Source: Epiperipatus broadwayi
Lineage: Eukaryota > Onychophora > Udeonychophora > Euonychophora > Peripatidae
Reading direction: 5' to 3'
Length of the DNA stretch: 64,000 bases
NCBI GenBank assembly: GCA_028023455.1
Contig: JAQFVV010000050.1
Location: 804,001-868,000, forward strand
Each line of letters opens with the position of its first letter. Position 1 is the stretch's first letter. Below are positions 37,535 through 49,358 of this stretch, one piece after another. A program made the position numbers and the translations under genes. A model generated the notes under the pieces. The model was not told where the DNA came from. It worked only from the letters and a program-made list of their open reading frames with translations, and made no database searches.

Positions 37535-37705
37535 AGTAGGTTAATTAGGTTTTTTCATTTTTTTTAAAAGTAGAAAATGTAAATTGCCTTTTGATTTCTT
37601 TCATAGGCTTATAACAAACGTAAATTGCATTTTAATTTTGAAAGATTTGTGTGAATTGTAATAACATATGTTATTGCAAAGTATTTACTCACATAACTTG
37701 GTTTT
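37535..37705. repeat. Family D half element
   Basis: Repeats the right arm of 36790-37360 in the same orientation: TTAATTAGGTTTTTT, then TAACAAACGTAAATTGCATT and ACATATGTTATTGCAAAGTA. Confidence 0.75.
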
Positions 37706-38084
37706 GCATTTTTATTAAATGTTAAATATTAATAATGACTGGAAGGTTGCTATTCTTCCACATGCAGCTTACTATTACTTTCAGACAGCCAACAGCTGTT
37801 AAAACAGTGGTCTGAGGAGCGATCAGGCCTAGACACATGACAGAGATTTTTTGACAAGAAAAGAATGATACCACTCTTCTCTTTTACTTAACTTTTATAT
37901 ATATAAGCCAGTCTTAAGCATTTTGGCTTGAAATCATGAATATATAAACATATACATACATATTAATCAAAATTATGATGTTGATTTTTAAATATTCAAT
38001 GACAATTGCAAATATTGCATTTTGATTTTTAAATTAATGATGAAATTTGCAATTTTGTAACTGACATTTTTTGAAACCATGTGT

Positions 38085-38185
38085 TGATAATCAATTTCAT
38101 TTATCACTTGGATATGTCAGTGGGGGTTTTGGGTACTTTTAAAATTCAAGATGGCATCGAGCGCATACGACATCGGTACCCATTT
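38085..38185. repeat. Family E half element
   Basis: GATATGTCAGTGGGGGTTTT, TTTTAAAATTCAAGATGGCA and CATACGACATCGGTAC correspond to one arm and spacer of the foldback at 34816-34975. Confidence 0.55.
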
Positions 38186-39910
38186 TAAGATACCATTGAA
38201 TGTGTTTTTTTGGGATAACCTAAATAAAATAAAATGTACTCACAGAATGATGAATATGTTATATATATTGTTTTTGTAGCTAACTATAATTTATAGTAGT
38301 AAGTATACTCATTATGTTTATGTCATTGGCTTCAAGGGTCTAAGGAATTCTATCTTCTGTGTATTTCAAGTTTAATTTGAGCTCAAATTAAGATGCTTAC
38401 TTTTTGACTAATACAAGTTTTCAATATCATAAACCAGATAATCAAATAAATTAACTTTTAATTTAAAAAAAAATGTGTTTGGTAATTGTTGTGTTTGGTC
38501 ACTAATTCTGTTGTGTTTGGTCTAGATTGCAGACTCAAACCAACAGTAATGAAAAATATGAACACCTGGAGTTTAATTAATACGATTTATTAGGACTAAA
38601 TATATATACATCATATAAAATATCAATGAATATACTGACATACATAATCTCAATTAATGCAGGGCCAGTAGTGTCCAAAATACTTGACTCACTTTCACCT
38701 GTATGTAAAGCCTGCCTCATGATTTTTTCAAATGACCATTTAAGCTGTACCAAACAGCTTGCCTCGAGTCGTTTCTGATCTTAGCAGCTTCCAGTCCTAT
38801 TGGGGACTTGCCTATATCATAATGGCTATAATGGAGACACTCACTGTTAGCAGTGTTTCAATGGAGAATACGTATCATCTCTTAGGTTAGAGAAATGTTC
38901 TTTCCTTACCTCCAAAAAGGCTGACTATTTTTTGCCAGATCCCCAATATTACTGAAAGAAATCAGATTCAAAGAACGCCCATACTAACAATTGGCTGCAT
39001 TTTATCTATATGTTTACACATTTGTTAGCAGCAATGAATGCTCAATTCGATCAGATAAGGAAGGAATCTGGCCTAGTCCACATCTGAAGGCAGGGTCTAA
39101 TCGATTAAATTCACGTTTAATGTTTTCCATCGTTATTTTTTACATTCCTTTTTTTCCTCCTAAATATATTGTTGATTAATTCCAAAGCAAATATTTTTAT
39201 TTTATCCAAAGATAAGTTCTTTCCCCCATATTATATGTACTAATATTGAAGTCATTCTGATTCTATTATGCTGTAGATATTTTTTTTTTATCTTGAAATA
39301 AATTGCTCAGCTTGTCACGGTGTACAAACAAGTATATTTGTTTGTTCATTATTTGATTGATTTAATTAATTGTGATTAATTTCGCTATAATAACTCGTTT
39401 TTTCTAAAATCTGAAAAATTATTTTACAACACTTTTTTCATTTAAACATTGGTCAGTATACAAAAATATTGTGGTTATAAAATTTTTTGTCTTTAATTTT
39501 TTATATCTCTAAAATAAAAGCCTCAAAATTTTTTTTAAAAATATATTAGAAATCCTGAGAATGCACAAACAAGGAAAATGTTATGAATTCAAATTCAGCT
39601 AATATAAAAACTTCTCTTATCCAGATAAAGTTGCAATCTATTGTTAATTTTTATTCGTCATTCATTAGATTAGAGATTATCCATTTAATGAATAATATTT
39701 CTGTAGTGCAATTTTTCCTACGCCACTCTCATATAAGGCAAGGGCTAATTTTTCTTCACTTTTAATACCTTGCAGAGGGTAAAATTATAAATATATAACC
39801 AAAGAAAAAGATGTACGATTACCTAGATGCACATTTTATGCCGAACATGCATTCATTAGTTAGTCCACACTACATTCTCTTATACATATCTTTATCACTG
39901 TATATATATA
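38186..39910. other. Gene-free region
   Basis: Mostly AT-rich. 38680-38960 is GC-richer (for example GCCTCGAGTCGTTTCTGATC) without recognisable coding signal. Ends at a TA tract next to the gap. Confidence 0.45.
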
Positions 39911-40410
39911 NNNNNNNNNNNNNNNNNNNNNNNNNNNNNNNNNNNNNNNNNNNNNNNNNNNNNNNNNNNNNNNNNNNNNNNNNNNNNNNNNNNNNNNNNN
40001 NNNNNNNNNNNNNNNNNNNNNNNNNNNNNNNNNNNNNNNNNNNNNNNNNNNNNNNNNNNNNNNNNNNNNNNNNNNNNNNNNNNNNNNNNNNNNNNNNNNN
40101 NNNNNNNNNNNNNNNNNNNNNNNNNNNNNNNNNNNNNNNNNNNNNNNNNNNNNNNNNNNNNNNNNNNNNNNNNNNNNNNNNNNNNNNNNNNNNNNNNNNN
40201 NNNNNNNNNNNNNNNNNNNNNNNNNNNNNNNNNNNNNNNNNNNNNNNNNNNNNNNNNNNNNNNNNNNNNNNNNNNNNNNNNNNNNNNNNNNNNNNNNNNN
40301 NNNNNNNNNNNNNNNNNNNNNNNNNNNNNNNNNNNNNNNNNNNNNNNNNNNNNNNNNNNNNNNNNNNNNNNNNNNNNNNNNNNNNNNNNNNNNNNNNNNN
40401 NNNNNNNNNN
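39911..40410. other. Assembly gap of 500 N
   Basis: Exactly 500 N, flanked by TATATATATA on the left and AGAGAGAGAGACAG on the right. True size unknown; the flanks suggest the assembly broke in simple repeats. Confidence 0.99.
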
Positions 40411-40984
40411 AGAGAGAGAGACAGAACCGAAATATTTGATTGAATTTTTTAAAAATGTAATTTATTAATACATATATAAAATTCTTTTATATATATATCT
40501 GATAATATTTGTAAATGATTTCTTTTTTTTTTAAAGTGCATTTTTTCCAAAGGTAGATTGTCGTACTTAAAATATTTTGCTTCAATATTCTTTCTTGCCA
40601 AATTATGCCTTGAAGCCATTATACCTTATTTTGAATAGATATTTTAACTTGACTACAATATATATATATATATATTATAGTTAACTTGCATTAAACTAAA
40701 AAAAAAAAATCAGTTTTAAGGCGCCACGATTTACTATTTATTATCTTTCCGTAATCTTAAAGCAAATGTTTTAGAAATAAATCATTCTATTATTGAGTCT
40801 TTTTATATAATCAACTAAATGTCAATAGAAATAACAACTTGCCTATTTGTGCATAATTAGACAATCTATTAATATGCTTCCGTTAAATGGTTTGTGTCAA
40901 AGTTTTGAAGTAGTAATTTTGGCACTTATCAAATAAACTTCAATATTTGAATACAATTATCATTTATATACTTAGGGTTTAAAA
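40411..40984. other. Gene-free region
   Basis: AT-rich, with a TA tract at 40659-40675. No feature recognised. Confidence 0.5.
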
Positions 40985-41408
40985 GTAATTATAGAGGTTT
41001 CGAACACAGACTTTCAAACTCTCTTCAGCCATCCGCTCTATCTCATACAACCAATACACATGATCACACATTGGATATGGCAATAGAATTGGCATCAACA
41101 AAGGATTTGGATGCTCCATCATCAGATTTTCAATGGCATGTGTAGCTAACAAGTTGGAGGGTGGAATACATTGAAGCCTTTCCATTTATGATTTGCTATC
41201 TTAATATAAACTGAGCACTAATTATACATGTGTGTGTGGGAGATGATGATCTGGACAAACTGATGAGTGCTGGTTCATGGTGAAATACTTATATTGGAGA
41301 TCATTTATCTTTATCACACATGTGTGGTCCTGTATATCGGTTATATGAGATGGAATGGATAATCGAAGGGAGTTGAAAGTTTGGGTTCAAATCCCCTATA
41401 ATTACAAA
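40985..41408. repeat. tRNA-like foldback, family A
   Basis: Terminal arms: TAATTATAGAGGTTTCGAAC...CACATGATCACACA (40987-41070) inverted against TGTGTGGTCCTG...GGGTTCAAATCCCCTATAAT (41322-41405). The arm end holds a B-box-like GGTTCAAATCCCC and TGAGATGGAATGGATAATCG. The centre carries TGAGCACTAATTATACAT and GATGAGTGCTGGTTCA as in other copies. No coding capacity; a short minus-strand frame at 40979-41185 is an artefact. Confidence 0.75.
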
Positions 41409-41879
41409 TAAATGTTAGTAATTATATATATATATTGAACAATGATATGTTTAAGAATTTGTGGGCTGGAGAAATTGATGAATACTGGTTAAGTACATAA
41501 TGTGCATCTTGGGATCATATACTTTTTCACACAAGTTTAGTCATATGCTTATAGTTGCACCTTTCCTTAGATGTTAAAAGCAGATAGAAACCAGTGACTA
41601 CCTTGAGTGAGACTAGTGTAGTAAAAATTACCTACAATAGTAGGTAATTTCTAGTTTAATGAAAACACCAGCTATATTTCTTTTTTACACCTGACTAATT
41701 TACCATGAACATCCATATTGAAATCATCTTCTTGAGTATCATTTCTTTTGTTCTAAAATACTTTCCAAATTTTATGTCTTTAATATGAATCTCATCAATA
41801 AATTCAGGATCACCCATTATCATTGCAAAATATAATTTTAACAGTCTCTGATCTGTGTAGGTATGGAAAAACCCAAAGT
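41409..41879. other. Repeat-derived but unassigned
   Basis: Holds phrases resembling family A (GATGAATACTGGTTAAG at 41481). TCATCAATAAATTCAGGA at 41788 is repeated at 46311. No gene. Confidence 0.4.
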
Positions 41880-42006
41880 AAAACAGGAAAAACTCTCCAT
41901 ACAGTAGTGTCACTCAGTGCCAACCAGAGTAATCAATGGATGCCAGAAGGCTTGGGCATAAAATCCCTATCTAGTGCCTACTCATCCAATATCCCCAGAC
42001 TATCAA
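41880..42006 (-). repeat. Family F repeat copy
   Basis: AATCAATGGATGCCAGAAGG, GGGCATAAAATCCCTATCTA and GCCTACTCATCCAATAT. Read in reverse it matches 56575-56705, and in this orientation 55990-56100. Confidence 0.7.
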
Positions 42007-43786
42007 GATAAAAAATCTGGAATTAAAAATATTGTAAGATTTTGAACCCAAATTTAATTACTTGAATAGTTAATATAGGTATGACCCTGTATCAGGAACT
42101 ATATATTCTAATAACCTTTTGTACTATTTTGCCTAGCCATGAATCTTATTTCTAAGATATCACTCAATTCTTTAGCTACTATAATGTTTTTTTAAAGTAT
42201 ATCCTCTCTATTCTAGTACCATCTATTGTCAACTTGAATACAAATATATTATTACTAACAAATTCAAGCTTTTGATGTTAATCAAAATAGATTGGATTAA
42301 CATAAAAAATAAAATGGAGTATTGAAAATAACATATTTGGAAATAAGAAAGGATTCTAACAGTTAGCTAACTCAGGTTAATTAAAATATGCAATCCATAG
42401 AACTATTCAAGCAAGTTGTCTTGGATCCAAAATTTTAGGGAATCTAAATTTTAGGATTTTTATCACGAATAATAAAATAGTATTAAACATAATTGCTAGT
42501 TTGATAGATGCATTTATTCCAATTTTGAATTCCAAATTGTCATTGAAAAAAATCAAAACAAGAAGCAAGTCACGTAATAAAGAAAATGCGCAATCATCCA
42601 GTTATGTAGAGGAGATGCTTTTTATCTGTCTTGTAATATGTCAGGTGAGGCATTAAGCATTTTTCATCTTTGTTCTGCTTTCTAATTAAAAATATTTGTT
42701 TTCTTTATTGACCAATATTGGATAATTGAGTAAAAGATTCATTATTCCTATTCCAGTTCTGCCACATTGTGGAATTTTGAGTAACTAATAATTGTTAAAT
42801 AGTAGTGCTAATTAAATCCATATTCAGTGCTCTTCTATCCGTATCAGCAGAGTAGTTTTTAGCTTGTGGCTGTTATCATTGATAGTTTGGAACAGGATTT
42901 ACAATTTCTTAACTTTTTGAACTACTGTATCTTTTATCCAGTACTTTCATCTTTTCTATTATCAAAGAATCTGCTAAAATTAAAAAAAAAAATACCCTAA
43001 TGTTTTGAAGCACGTTGCAGTCATAATTACATAGAGATCTAATACCATTTCATTAATAATGTTTTCAAGCTTTAATAAATGTAGACACCTGCATTCATTG
43101 ACCAGAATTGTTATAATATCAACAAATATTGTTGTTATCTCTGTTTACAGACTGACTTTAAGACTTTAAACAGTAAATCTATTTCTCATAATCCAGTTCT
43201 GTTACCTGGTGTAAATTTGTGTAATTAATAAAGATTGTTTTATTGATGATATTAGTGGATACATATCTAAATTAATTATAAATACCTAAAAATGATGATC
43301 CTTTATGAAAGCTGAAGACTGAGTTTAAAGTCAGGTTCTAGATATAACGGGTGAATGCCTCATCCCTACACAATGAATCTATTAGAAATTAAAGCAGGGT
43401 GTAGTAATAGTTTACTTAAAGTGCATATGTTTTAAAGGATATATATATTAAAAAGTGTGCAATATACAGTTGTGTGCAAAGTATTTTGGAGTAACAGTTT
43501 ACAAACTTATAAAATAATAAGGGTTAAAACATATGTTTTATTTAGAAAAATGAAAAATAAAAGAAATATATGACCTCAATTTTTATGTATGTATGATATC
43601 TGTGTTGCAATGAAGATGAGGTTTATTGCTTCATTAGAGTCAATAGTTTAATTCTCACATGTCAGACTTCAATTACCTATGACATTATATCAACTAGAAA
43701 TCATTTCATTAAATAGATAGCTGGATTGGCAACTGCTAAGCATAATTGAACAAATCATCAGCAAGCTAAAAATATTCTTCAAGCTT
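42007..43786. other. Gene-free region with weak repeat phrases
   Basis: CCAGTTCTGCCACATTGTGG at 42754, CCAGTTCTGTTACCTGGTG at 43194 and CCAGTGCTGCCATCTATTGG at 50361, each followed within ~30 bp by TAAT(A/T)A-type sequence, suggest an old interspersed repeat. Otherwise AT-rich with no gene. Confidence 0.35.
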
Positions 43787-43862
43787 CTTTATGGAATTAA
43801 ACCCCATTTACTAGATATAATAGACTAATGCAATAACCATTACACTACATAGGTAGATAGAA
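43787..43862 (-). repeat. tRNA-like relic with A and B boxes
   Basis: On the minus strand, A-box TAGTGTAATGG (43837-43847) and B-box GGGGTTTAATTCCA (43792-43805), spaced about 31 bp as in a tRNA. Similar to the plus-strand relic at 21935-22005. Stems are too mismatched for a functional tRNA; likely a tRNA-derived SINE head. Confidence 0.45.
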
Positions 43863-44119
43863 TATGTTTTGAAAAAAACCTGTAATAGATAAAACGCAAT
43901 TAAAAAGCAAAAGGTTAAACAAATTGAACACTAACACCAAATGTATTTAAGTAACAGCAGAAAAGTAAAAAAAAAAAAAAATTGGAAAAGATGGTTTGGA
44001 ATAATGTAAAAACCAATTAGTAAGTAAAAAAAAATTTTAAATAATAAATCAATATAATACTTCTGTTAATGCAACTTATAAAATACAATATAACAATTCG
44101 TCAATTGCTAAAACAGAGA

Positions 44120-44235
44120 ATCATTAATATGAATAAAATAATTATTGCCAAGCGCTTTCAACTCCTAGAGTTCTTATCAAGGCAGTAAAAAAACTCTTAT
44201 TTTCTCCTAAGCGATAAATTTAACATTTCACTGCA
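44120..44235 (-). repeat. PLE-end-like fragment with hammerhead-like core
   Basis: On the minus strand 44182-44155 reads CCTTGATAAGAACTC, loop TAG, GAGTT, GAAAG: a degenerate hammerhead box, a perfect 5-bp stem II and GAAA. GCGCTTGGCAATAATTATT follows. The same module lies at 62605-62632. Confidence 0.4.
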
Positions 44236-44332
44236 TTTACCAGGAACAGCTAATCGGAATACTGGTTAAATTTTTTTTAATAAATCAGTACTAGTATATT
44301 GTAAATACTGAATATTAAGATGTAATTAAAGG

Positions 44333-44830
44333 GGATTTGAATACAGACTTTTAAACTTCTTTCAGCTATTCACTTCATCATATACAACCAATTCATACGA
44401 CCACACACATGTGAATAAGATAATCTCCAATATATCTATTTCATACTGAATCAGCACTCATCTGTCAGTCCAGATCATCATCTTCCACACATATATGTAA
44501 TCAATGTTCATCCTGAATTCTGGCCATCCATCCGTGCATTTAAATGGACGTATTAAGATCCTATATATGATGGGTCAGAGTGACTTAAGGCCAATATGGG
44601 CATAACAACAATATTGGCATCAACAAGGGTTTGAGCATTCCATTGATAGATTTTCAATGGTGTGGATAGTTGAAGAGATGGAGGGAGGAGGATAGGACTC
44701 TATCCATTAGGGTTTGAAGATTTTCTATCTTAATATAAACTGAGCAGTAATTATATAGATGTGTGGGAGATGATCGGGACCGGCAGATGAGTGCTGGTTC
44801 AGCAGGAAATACATATTGGAGATCAAGAAG
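44333..44830. repeat. tRNA-like foldback, family A, fullest copy
   Basis: Left arm 44333-44490 (GGGGATTTGAATACAGACTT, CCACACACATGTGAATAAGA, TCAGCACTCATCTGTCAGTC) is inverted against the right part 44740-44825 (GATGAGTGCTGGTTCAGCAG, ATTGGAGATC). The centre has AATGGACGTATTAAGATCC and GGGTCAGAGTGACTTAAGG, shared with 30500 and 59780. The right tRNA-like end is lost. Not protein-coding. Confidence 0.75.
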
Positions 44831-45446
44831 CTTAAAATTTTTTAATTGTTGTGACATTATTCTAATTTAAAAATATAAATAGAAAAGATAAATCATATCA
44901 ATATCTAGAAGTGATATTTATATTATGACATTTTGGTTTTACATATTTTTCAATCTAATATTGGCTACTTGCCATATGTACTTCAAATTTTATTTTAGCA
45001 ATAAATTCTTGACCATATTTATTAAATAATTTGAATTTTATTCTAAGCCTTTTTAAATTTTATTTTAACCTTTATAGGCTTTGTGATTAAACAATTCCAT
45101 TTATCAGTAAAATTAAGTTTAATTTCCTATAAGACTTTCTAAAATTGATTTGTTTTTATCGTTTTACTGCATGAGGTTTGGTATTTTTATTTTAAACTAG
45201 CTTCAGAAAAGATGACTAAAAATAGTAATAATAGAAAAACCAAATAAAAGCTCGTCCAACAAAAATAGCCAACACGAAGATGCACTATACAACATAAGAA
45301 CCTTATATCTCCAAAAAAAAAAAAAAAAAAACCCAGTAATACGACTCGGTTTTTATTTTACTGTGTGGATAAAAAAAACCCACAAAATTTGCAAAGGATA
45401 TTTATTATAAGAAGTCAAATTTTCAGTTAAATCAACAAATGAAAAT
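44831..45446. other. Gene-free region
   Basis: AT-rich with an 18-A run at about 45313-45331. No feature recognised. Confidence 0.5.
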
Positions 45447-45580
45447 AATTAATGACGATTTTTTTTTAAATGTCATAGCATCGGCCGGGACGCGAACCCG
45501 CAACCCGGGCAACTGCCTGCAAGTGCAAGGCAGTCGCGCTGACCTCTCGACCACCAATGCAAGGCAATTAATGACGATTT
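45447..45580 (-). mobile_element. tRNA-derived SINE with perfect 15-bp target duplication
   Basis: The minus strand reads GCATTGGTGGTCGAGAGGTC, with A-box TGGTCGAGAGG, a self-complementary CTGCCTT...GCAGGCAG arm, then a B-box GGGTTCGCGTCCCGG and GATGCTATGACATTTAAAAA as A-rich tail. AATTAATGACGATTT stands on both sides (45447-45461 and 45566-45580) without mismatch, proving LINE-type retroposition. The element is only about 104 bp, so essentially a tRNA head plus tail. Apparent reading frames through it are artefacts. Pol III would transcribe it; an active LINE would supply the enzyme. Confidence 0.9.
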
Positions 45581-45769
45581 AAATTCCAAAATCAAATTAA
45601 CTAACAATACATTTTTAAAATATGAAAACATTATTAAGATACCAACAGGTGAATTAAATAATAATAAAAAAATCACCAACTACCTACATGTATAAAAAAA
45701 TGGTTTCATTTTTTAACTCACAGCTTTAATATTTAATTACAGGTTTGCTTTATATCCCTGGAGTTTAGG

Positions 45770-46225
45770 TGTAATTATAGGGAATTTGAACCTAGACTTT
45801 CAAACTCCCTTCAGCTATCTACTCTATCTCATATAACCGATACACATTGACAACACATATGTGAAAAAGATAAATGATCTCCAATATAAGTATTTTGTGC
45901 TGCACCAACACATCAGTTGGTCCAGATCATCATCATCTCTCTCTCTCTCAAACACATATACACACAAATATATATATATATATGTAGAAGGCCGAAGACT
46001 TGGGTGATGACGTATATTAAAGCCTGTTCATTAAAGATTTGCTGTCTTAATATAAACCGAACACTGATTATGTATATGTGTGGTAGATGTTAATCTGGAT
46101 CAACTGATGAGTGGTGGTTCAGCATGAAATATGCATATTGGAATTCATTTATCTTTTTCATGTGTGTGGTCATGTATAACAGTTATATGAGATAGACCGA
46201 ATAGCTGAAGGGAGCTAGTCATTTT
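45770..46225. repeat. tRNA-like foldback, family A
   Basis: Left arm 45779-45945 (GGGAATTTGAACCTAGACTT, CTCATATAACCGATACACAT, AAGATAAATGATCTCCAATA) is inverted against 46075-46220 (GATGAGTGGTGGTTCAGCAT, TATGAGATAGACCGAATAGC). CT, CA and TA microsatellites have grown in the centre (45935-45985). Confidence 0.75.
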
Positions 46226-46796
46226 AATATGATGTCAATATTGGTAAAAATTTGTTATATGTGAATTTATTGGCTGGTGTAATTTAAACTTCCCAAACAT
46301 GAGTGGATTTTTCATCAATAAATTCAGGAAAGCCAATAGTCAGTATACTCATCTGTTTTGCAAATGGAATTTATCAGCCTCCAATCCATGTAATCATGAG
46401 AGAACATAAATTATAAACTACATAGTTAATAACTACTAAATCTCTGGCTACAGTCTCAGAATTCAAAACCTTTATAAAGCCATATGTGGATCTATTTTAT
46501 GACTGGAATTTCTGGACATTTCTTTATGATATTTGGTTACTAGCTAAGTTGTGACAAAAAAATCCATAGGTTAAATAAACAGGCTACTGTATCACAACCA
46601 CAATACCCAAAGAAGAAAGTCAGTCTCTCTACTCTTACTATGCATGCATTTCCCAGCAACCATCATTCATCATGGAAGATATAAGTATCAATCACTTGAA
46701 TATCCATGTCCATGTTGACTGATAATTTTTACTACATCACTCAAATATATAATAGAAATGGTTTCTGTTAACTTTTAATACTTTGAGAAAGAGTGG

Positions 46797-47555
46797 AATA
46801 TCATCATTACCATTTTCAACCATTATCAATCCATGGCAGGATGAAGATCTCTTCAAGTTCAATTCATATTCTCCAATCACAAGCCTCTCTTCTCCATGCC
46901 ATTCCAGCACATTTTCTTATTTTATCCATCCATTTCACATATGGTCTTTTTTTAAATTGTTTGCAATCTCTTGGAATCCCATTTAAGATTATAACTGTCC
47001 ATCCATTATCATGTCTTTTAGCAATATGTCCACCCCACTCTAGTTTCTTAATTCTTTCAGTGATGTTAGTAACACGTTTGTTCTCTCACTCATGCATTTC
47101 ATTTCTGATCTCTTCTTGTTATTTCTTATATGCATTTCTCCATACTTTGTTGAATGGTCTGAAATCTATCTATTACTCTTCTACTAAGGTCAAAGTCTCA
47201 GATTCATAAATAAGAATTGGTAAAACACATTTATTAAAAACATTACTTTTCAAATATATAGGCATATTTTTCTACCAAAACACTCCAACCAAATTTAATT
47301 CTATTATTAGTTTCATTGATTATGTTGCCATCTGCAGTAATAATCTGACCAAAGTATTTGTAGTTGTTAACTTCTTCTATCTCAGCATTATCAATCTTTA
47401 TTTTTTTCTTTTGAACATTACTTTAGTTTTTTTTAACATTAACCTTTAATCCTACTTTTATCTGACAACTTTTGCAATATTTCCTGTAGTTCTAAATTAT
47501 AATTTGCAATAACAATTACATCATCAGCAAAATCTAGATGACGTAAATAATACTA
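46797..47555 (-). pseudogene. RTE-like LINE fragment with intact FADD motif
   Basis: On the minus strand it starts at about 47550 with HLDFADDVIVIANYNLELQE, including the catalytic FADD at about 47519-47532. It continues through YKYFGQIITADGNI-like and ILIYESETLTL-like blocks to the element end at about 46797 (TGGTAATGATGATAT). Several stops and frameshifts. 5' truncated, as are the other copies; same 3' end as 31098-32175. A 138-codon plus-strand frame across it is antisense and meaningless. Confidence 0.82.
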
Positions 47556-48965
47556 TTAAAATACTATAGATTTAAAATTTTATATTCATAATAAGAAATA
47601 TTGTATGCACATAAGGATAATCATTTTCACAGAGATATATAAACCGATTCAAAATATCATGTTTTTCGGGGGGGGGGGCATTGTAATCATTAGGGAGAAT
47701 TAAAAGAAATAGCTTATTTATTTATTTCAAAGTAAAAATATCTTTCAAGATCAAACCTATTTAGGTTAACTTCGCAAAATGATAAAATAACTGCATAAAT
47801 GTGAAATATAATGAAATCTTTTGAGCAACAAGAGACCAATCTGTGGGAATTATAATTAAATATTGAGAGAGCAGTATGTTTTGGATTCGCTTCTAGTGCA
47901 TTAGAAAGTAGCTAATGGATGCATTATTATTGCAACTATCTTTTCAAACCTAAATGGGATATGAAAAATGTCATGTTTCTTTTGTGGAAACTCACGTTAC
48001 TGATGAATGAATTATTTAACATAAAAAGAGCAACTAGAAACTCTCCATGAATGCCCTGAATAAGCTACAGTATTTTGTTAAAATTTAATATTAAAAGTTT
48101 TAAAACGATGATAAACATATATTAATTATAATAGTTTTACAAACATCAAACTGATATCAAAGTTAATGCTTGCTACTTTAAAAAAAGAGAAGAAAAAAAA
48201 CGCAATTAAAAATTTAAATGTTAACTTACAAATAAATTATAAAAGACGAAATGCCTTATATATATATAAAGTGACATTAAATTAGAACTTTAAAAAAACA
48301 TATAGAAAAAACAGCAGAATTAATAAAGAAAAAAAAAATTAAACAAAGACGATAGCAGACAGCTATTTGCTACATTTTCCCATATATATATATTAAATCA
48401 TAAATTGTTAATAGCGAGATTGTTTCTAAATATAAATTGGATGACAGCAATCAACATTTAAATAAATCACATGGTTTGTATAAATTTTGGACGTAGTTGT
48501 GTGATTTATATTTAAAAATTACATTGCTATTGGATATTTGTAGTATATTATCATATTATCTAAAATAAAGAATAAAAGGTTGGCTTCAAAATTATAAAAA
48601 ATGACTACTTACTAATGTACTTATAAAACGGTTTGTTTTTACGTGTTAGAATGAGGTTTATTTAAACTTTTAGGAAGAGAAATATCTCAATCCGTAACAG
48701 TCATGGGTCAGCACTTTTTGTTATATAAAGATTTTAGACCAGGATGAAAGGTAGAATCCATTTTTAACCTATAGAAGTTGCCTTGATAAGAGATTGTAGA
48801 TTCTACCCTTTATAAGGTTTGGATGTTATCATGTGATACATTGGGACTGTAAACTTTAAATGATCTGCTTTTATTGAATTTTCCACAACACATGAATTGC
48901 CTTTAACAAACACTTTAGGGAGAAATATCATTAATTTAATAAGCTTGTACTACAAATGTTATACA
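47556..48965. other. Gene-free region
   Basis: AT-rich. A run of about 11 G lies near 47671. No gene recognised. Confidence 0.5.
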
Positions 48966-49138
48966 AAGAATATGCTAATATCTCTTAACAAGCTTTTCTG
49001 AATATGCTTATTCTCAGACCGGATTATATCTAATACCTGAATGTCCTAGTGACTCACTGACACAGTCAGAACTAGAAATTGATCTGAAGATATGGATATT
49101 CAGAAAAGGTAGTTAAGAACTATTAGCATGCTCATTAA
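48966..49138. repeat. Hairpin element
   Basis: AATATGCTAATATCTCTTAA and CTTTTCTGAATATGCTTATT (48970-49014) are reversed at 49085-49136 (GATATTCAGAAAAGG, TTAAGAACTATTAGCATG). Arms about 52 bp, spacer about 55 bp. Confidence 0.75.
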
Positions 49139-49197
49139 TAACATTATATATATATATTAATTTTTACTTCACTTGTATATAAACATGATAATCATAT

Positions 49198-49358
49198 TGG
49201 AAAAAACTTTCTTGCAGATGTTTTATTTTATGTGCTTAGCCGATTTTCTACATATATATAGCCAGTCCTAATTTACAAGTCATGCTATGTCTATGACTCA
49301 TAGGAGTCAATCAACTAAGCACATAGAGTAAAAAAAACTGCAAGAAAGCTTTCCTCAA
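49198..49358. repeat. Hairpin element
   Basis: GGAAAAAACTTTCTTGCAG with TTATGTGCTTAGCCGA (49199-49245) is reversed at 49312-49358 (CAACTAAGCACATAGAG, CTGCAAGAAAGCTTTCC). Only 60 bp after the previous hairpin but not the same sequence. Confidence 0.75.

Noticed and set aside
39811-40443. 210-codon plus-strand frame
   Set aside because: Most of it crosses the 500-N gap; there is no real sequence behind it.
45473-45679. Short frames through SINE copies (also 51593-51816 and 52027-52257)
   Set aside because: They read through tRNA-derived, Pol III-type sequence; the similar peptides come from SINE homology, not from a gene.
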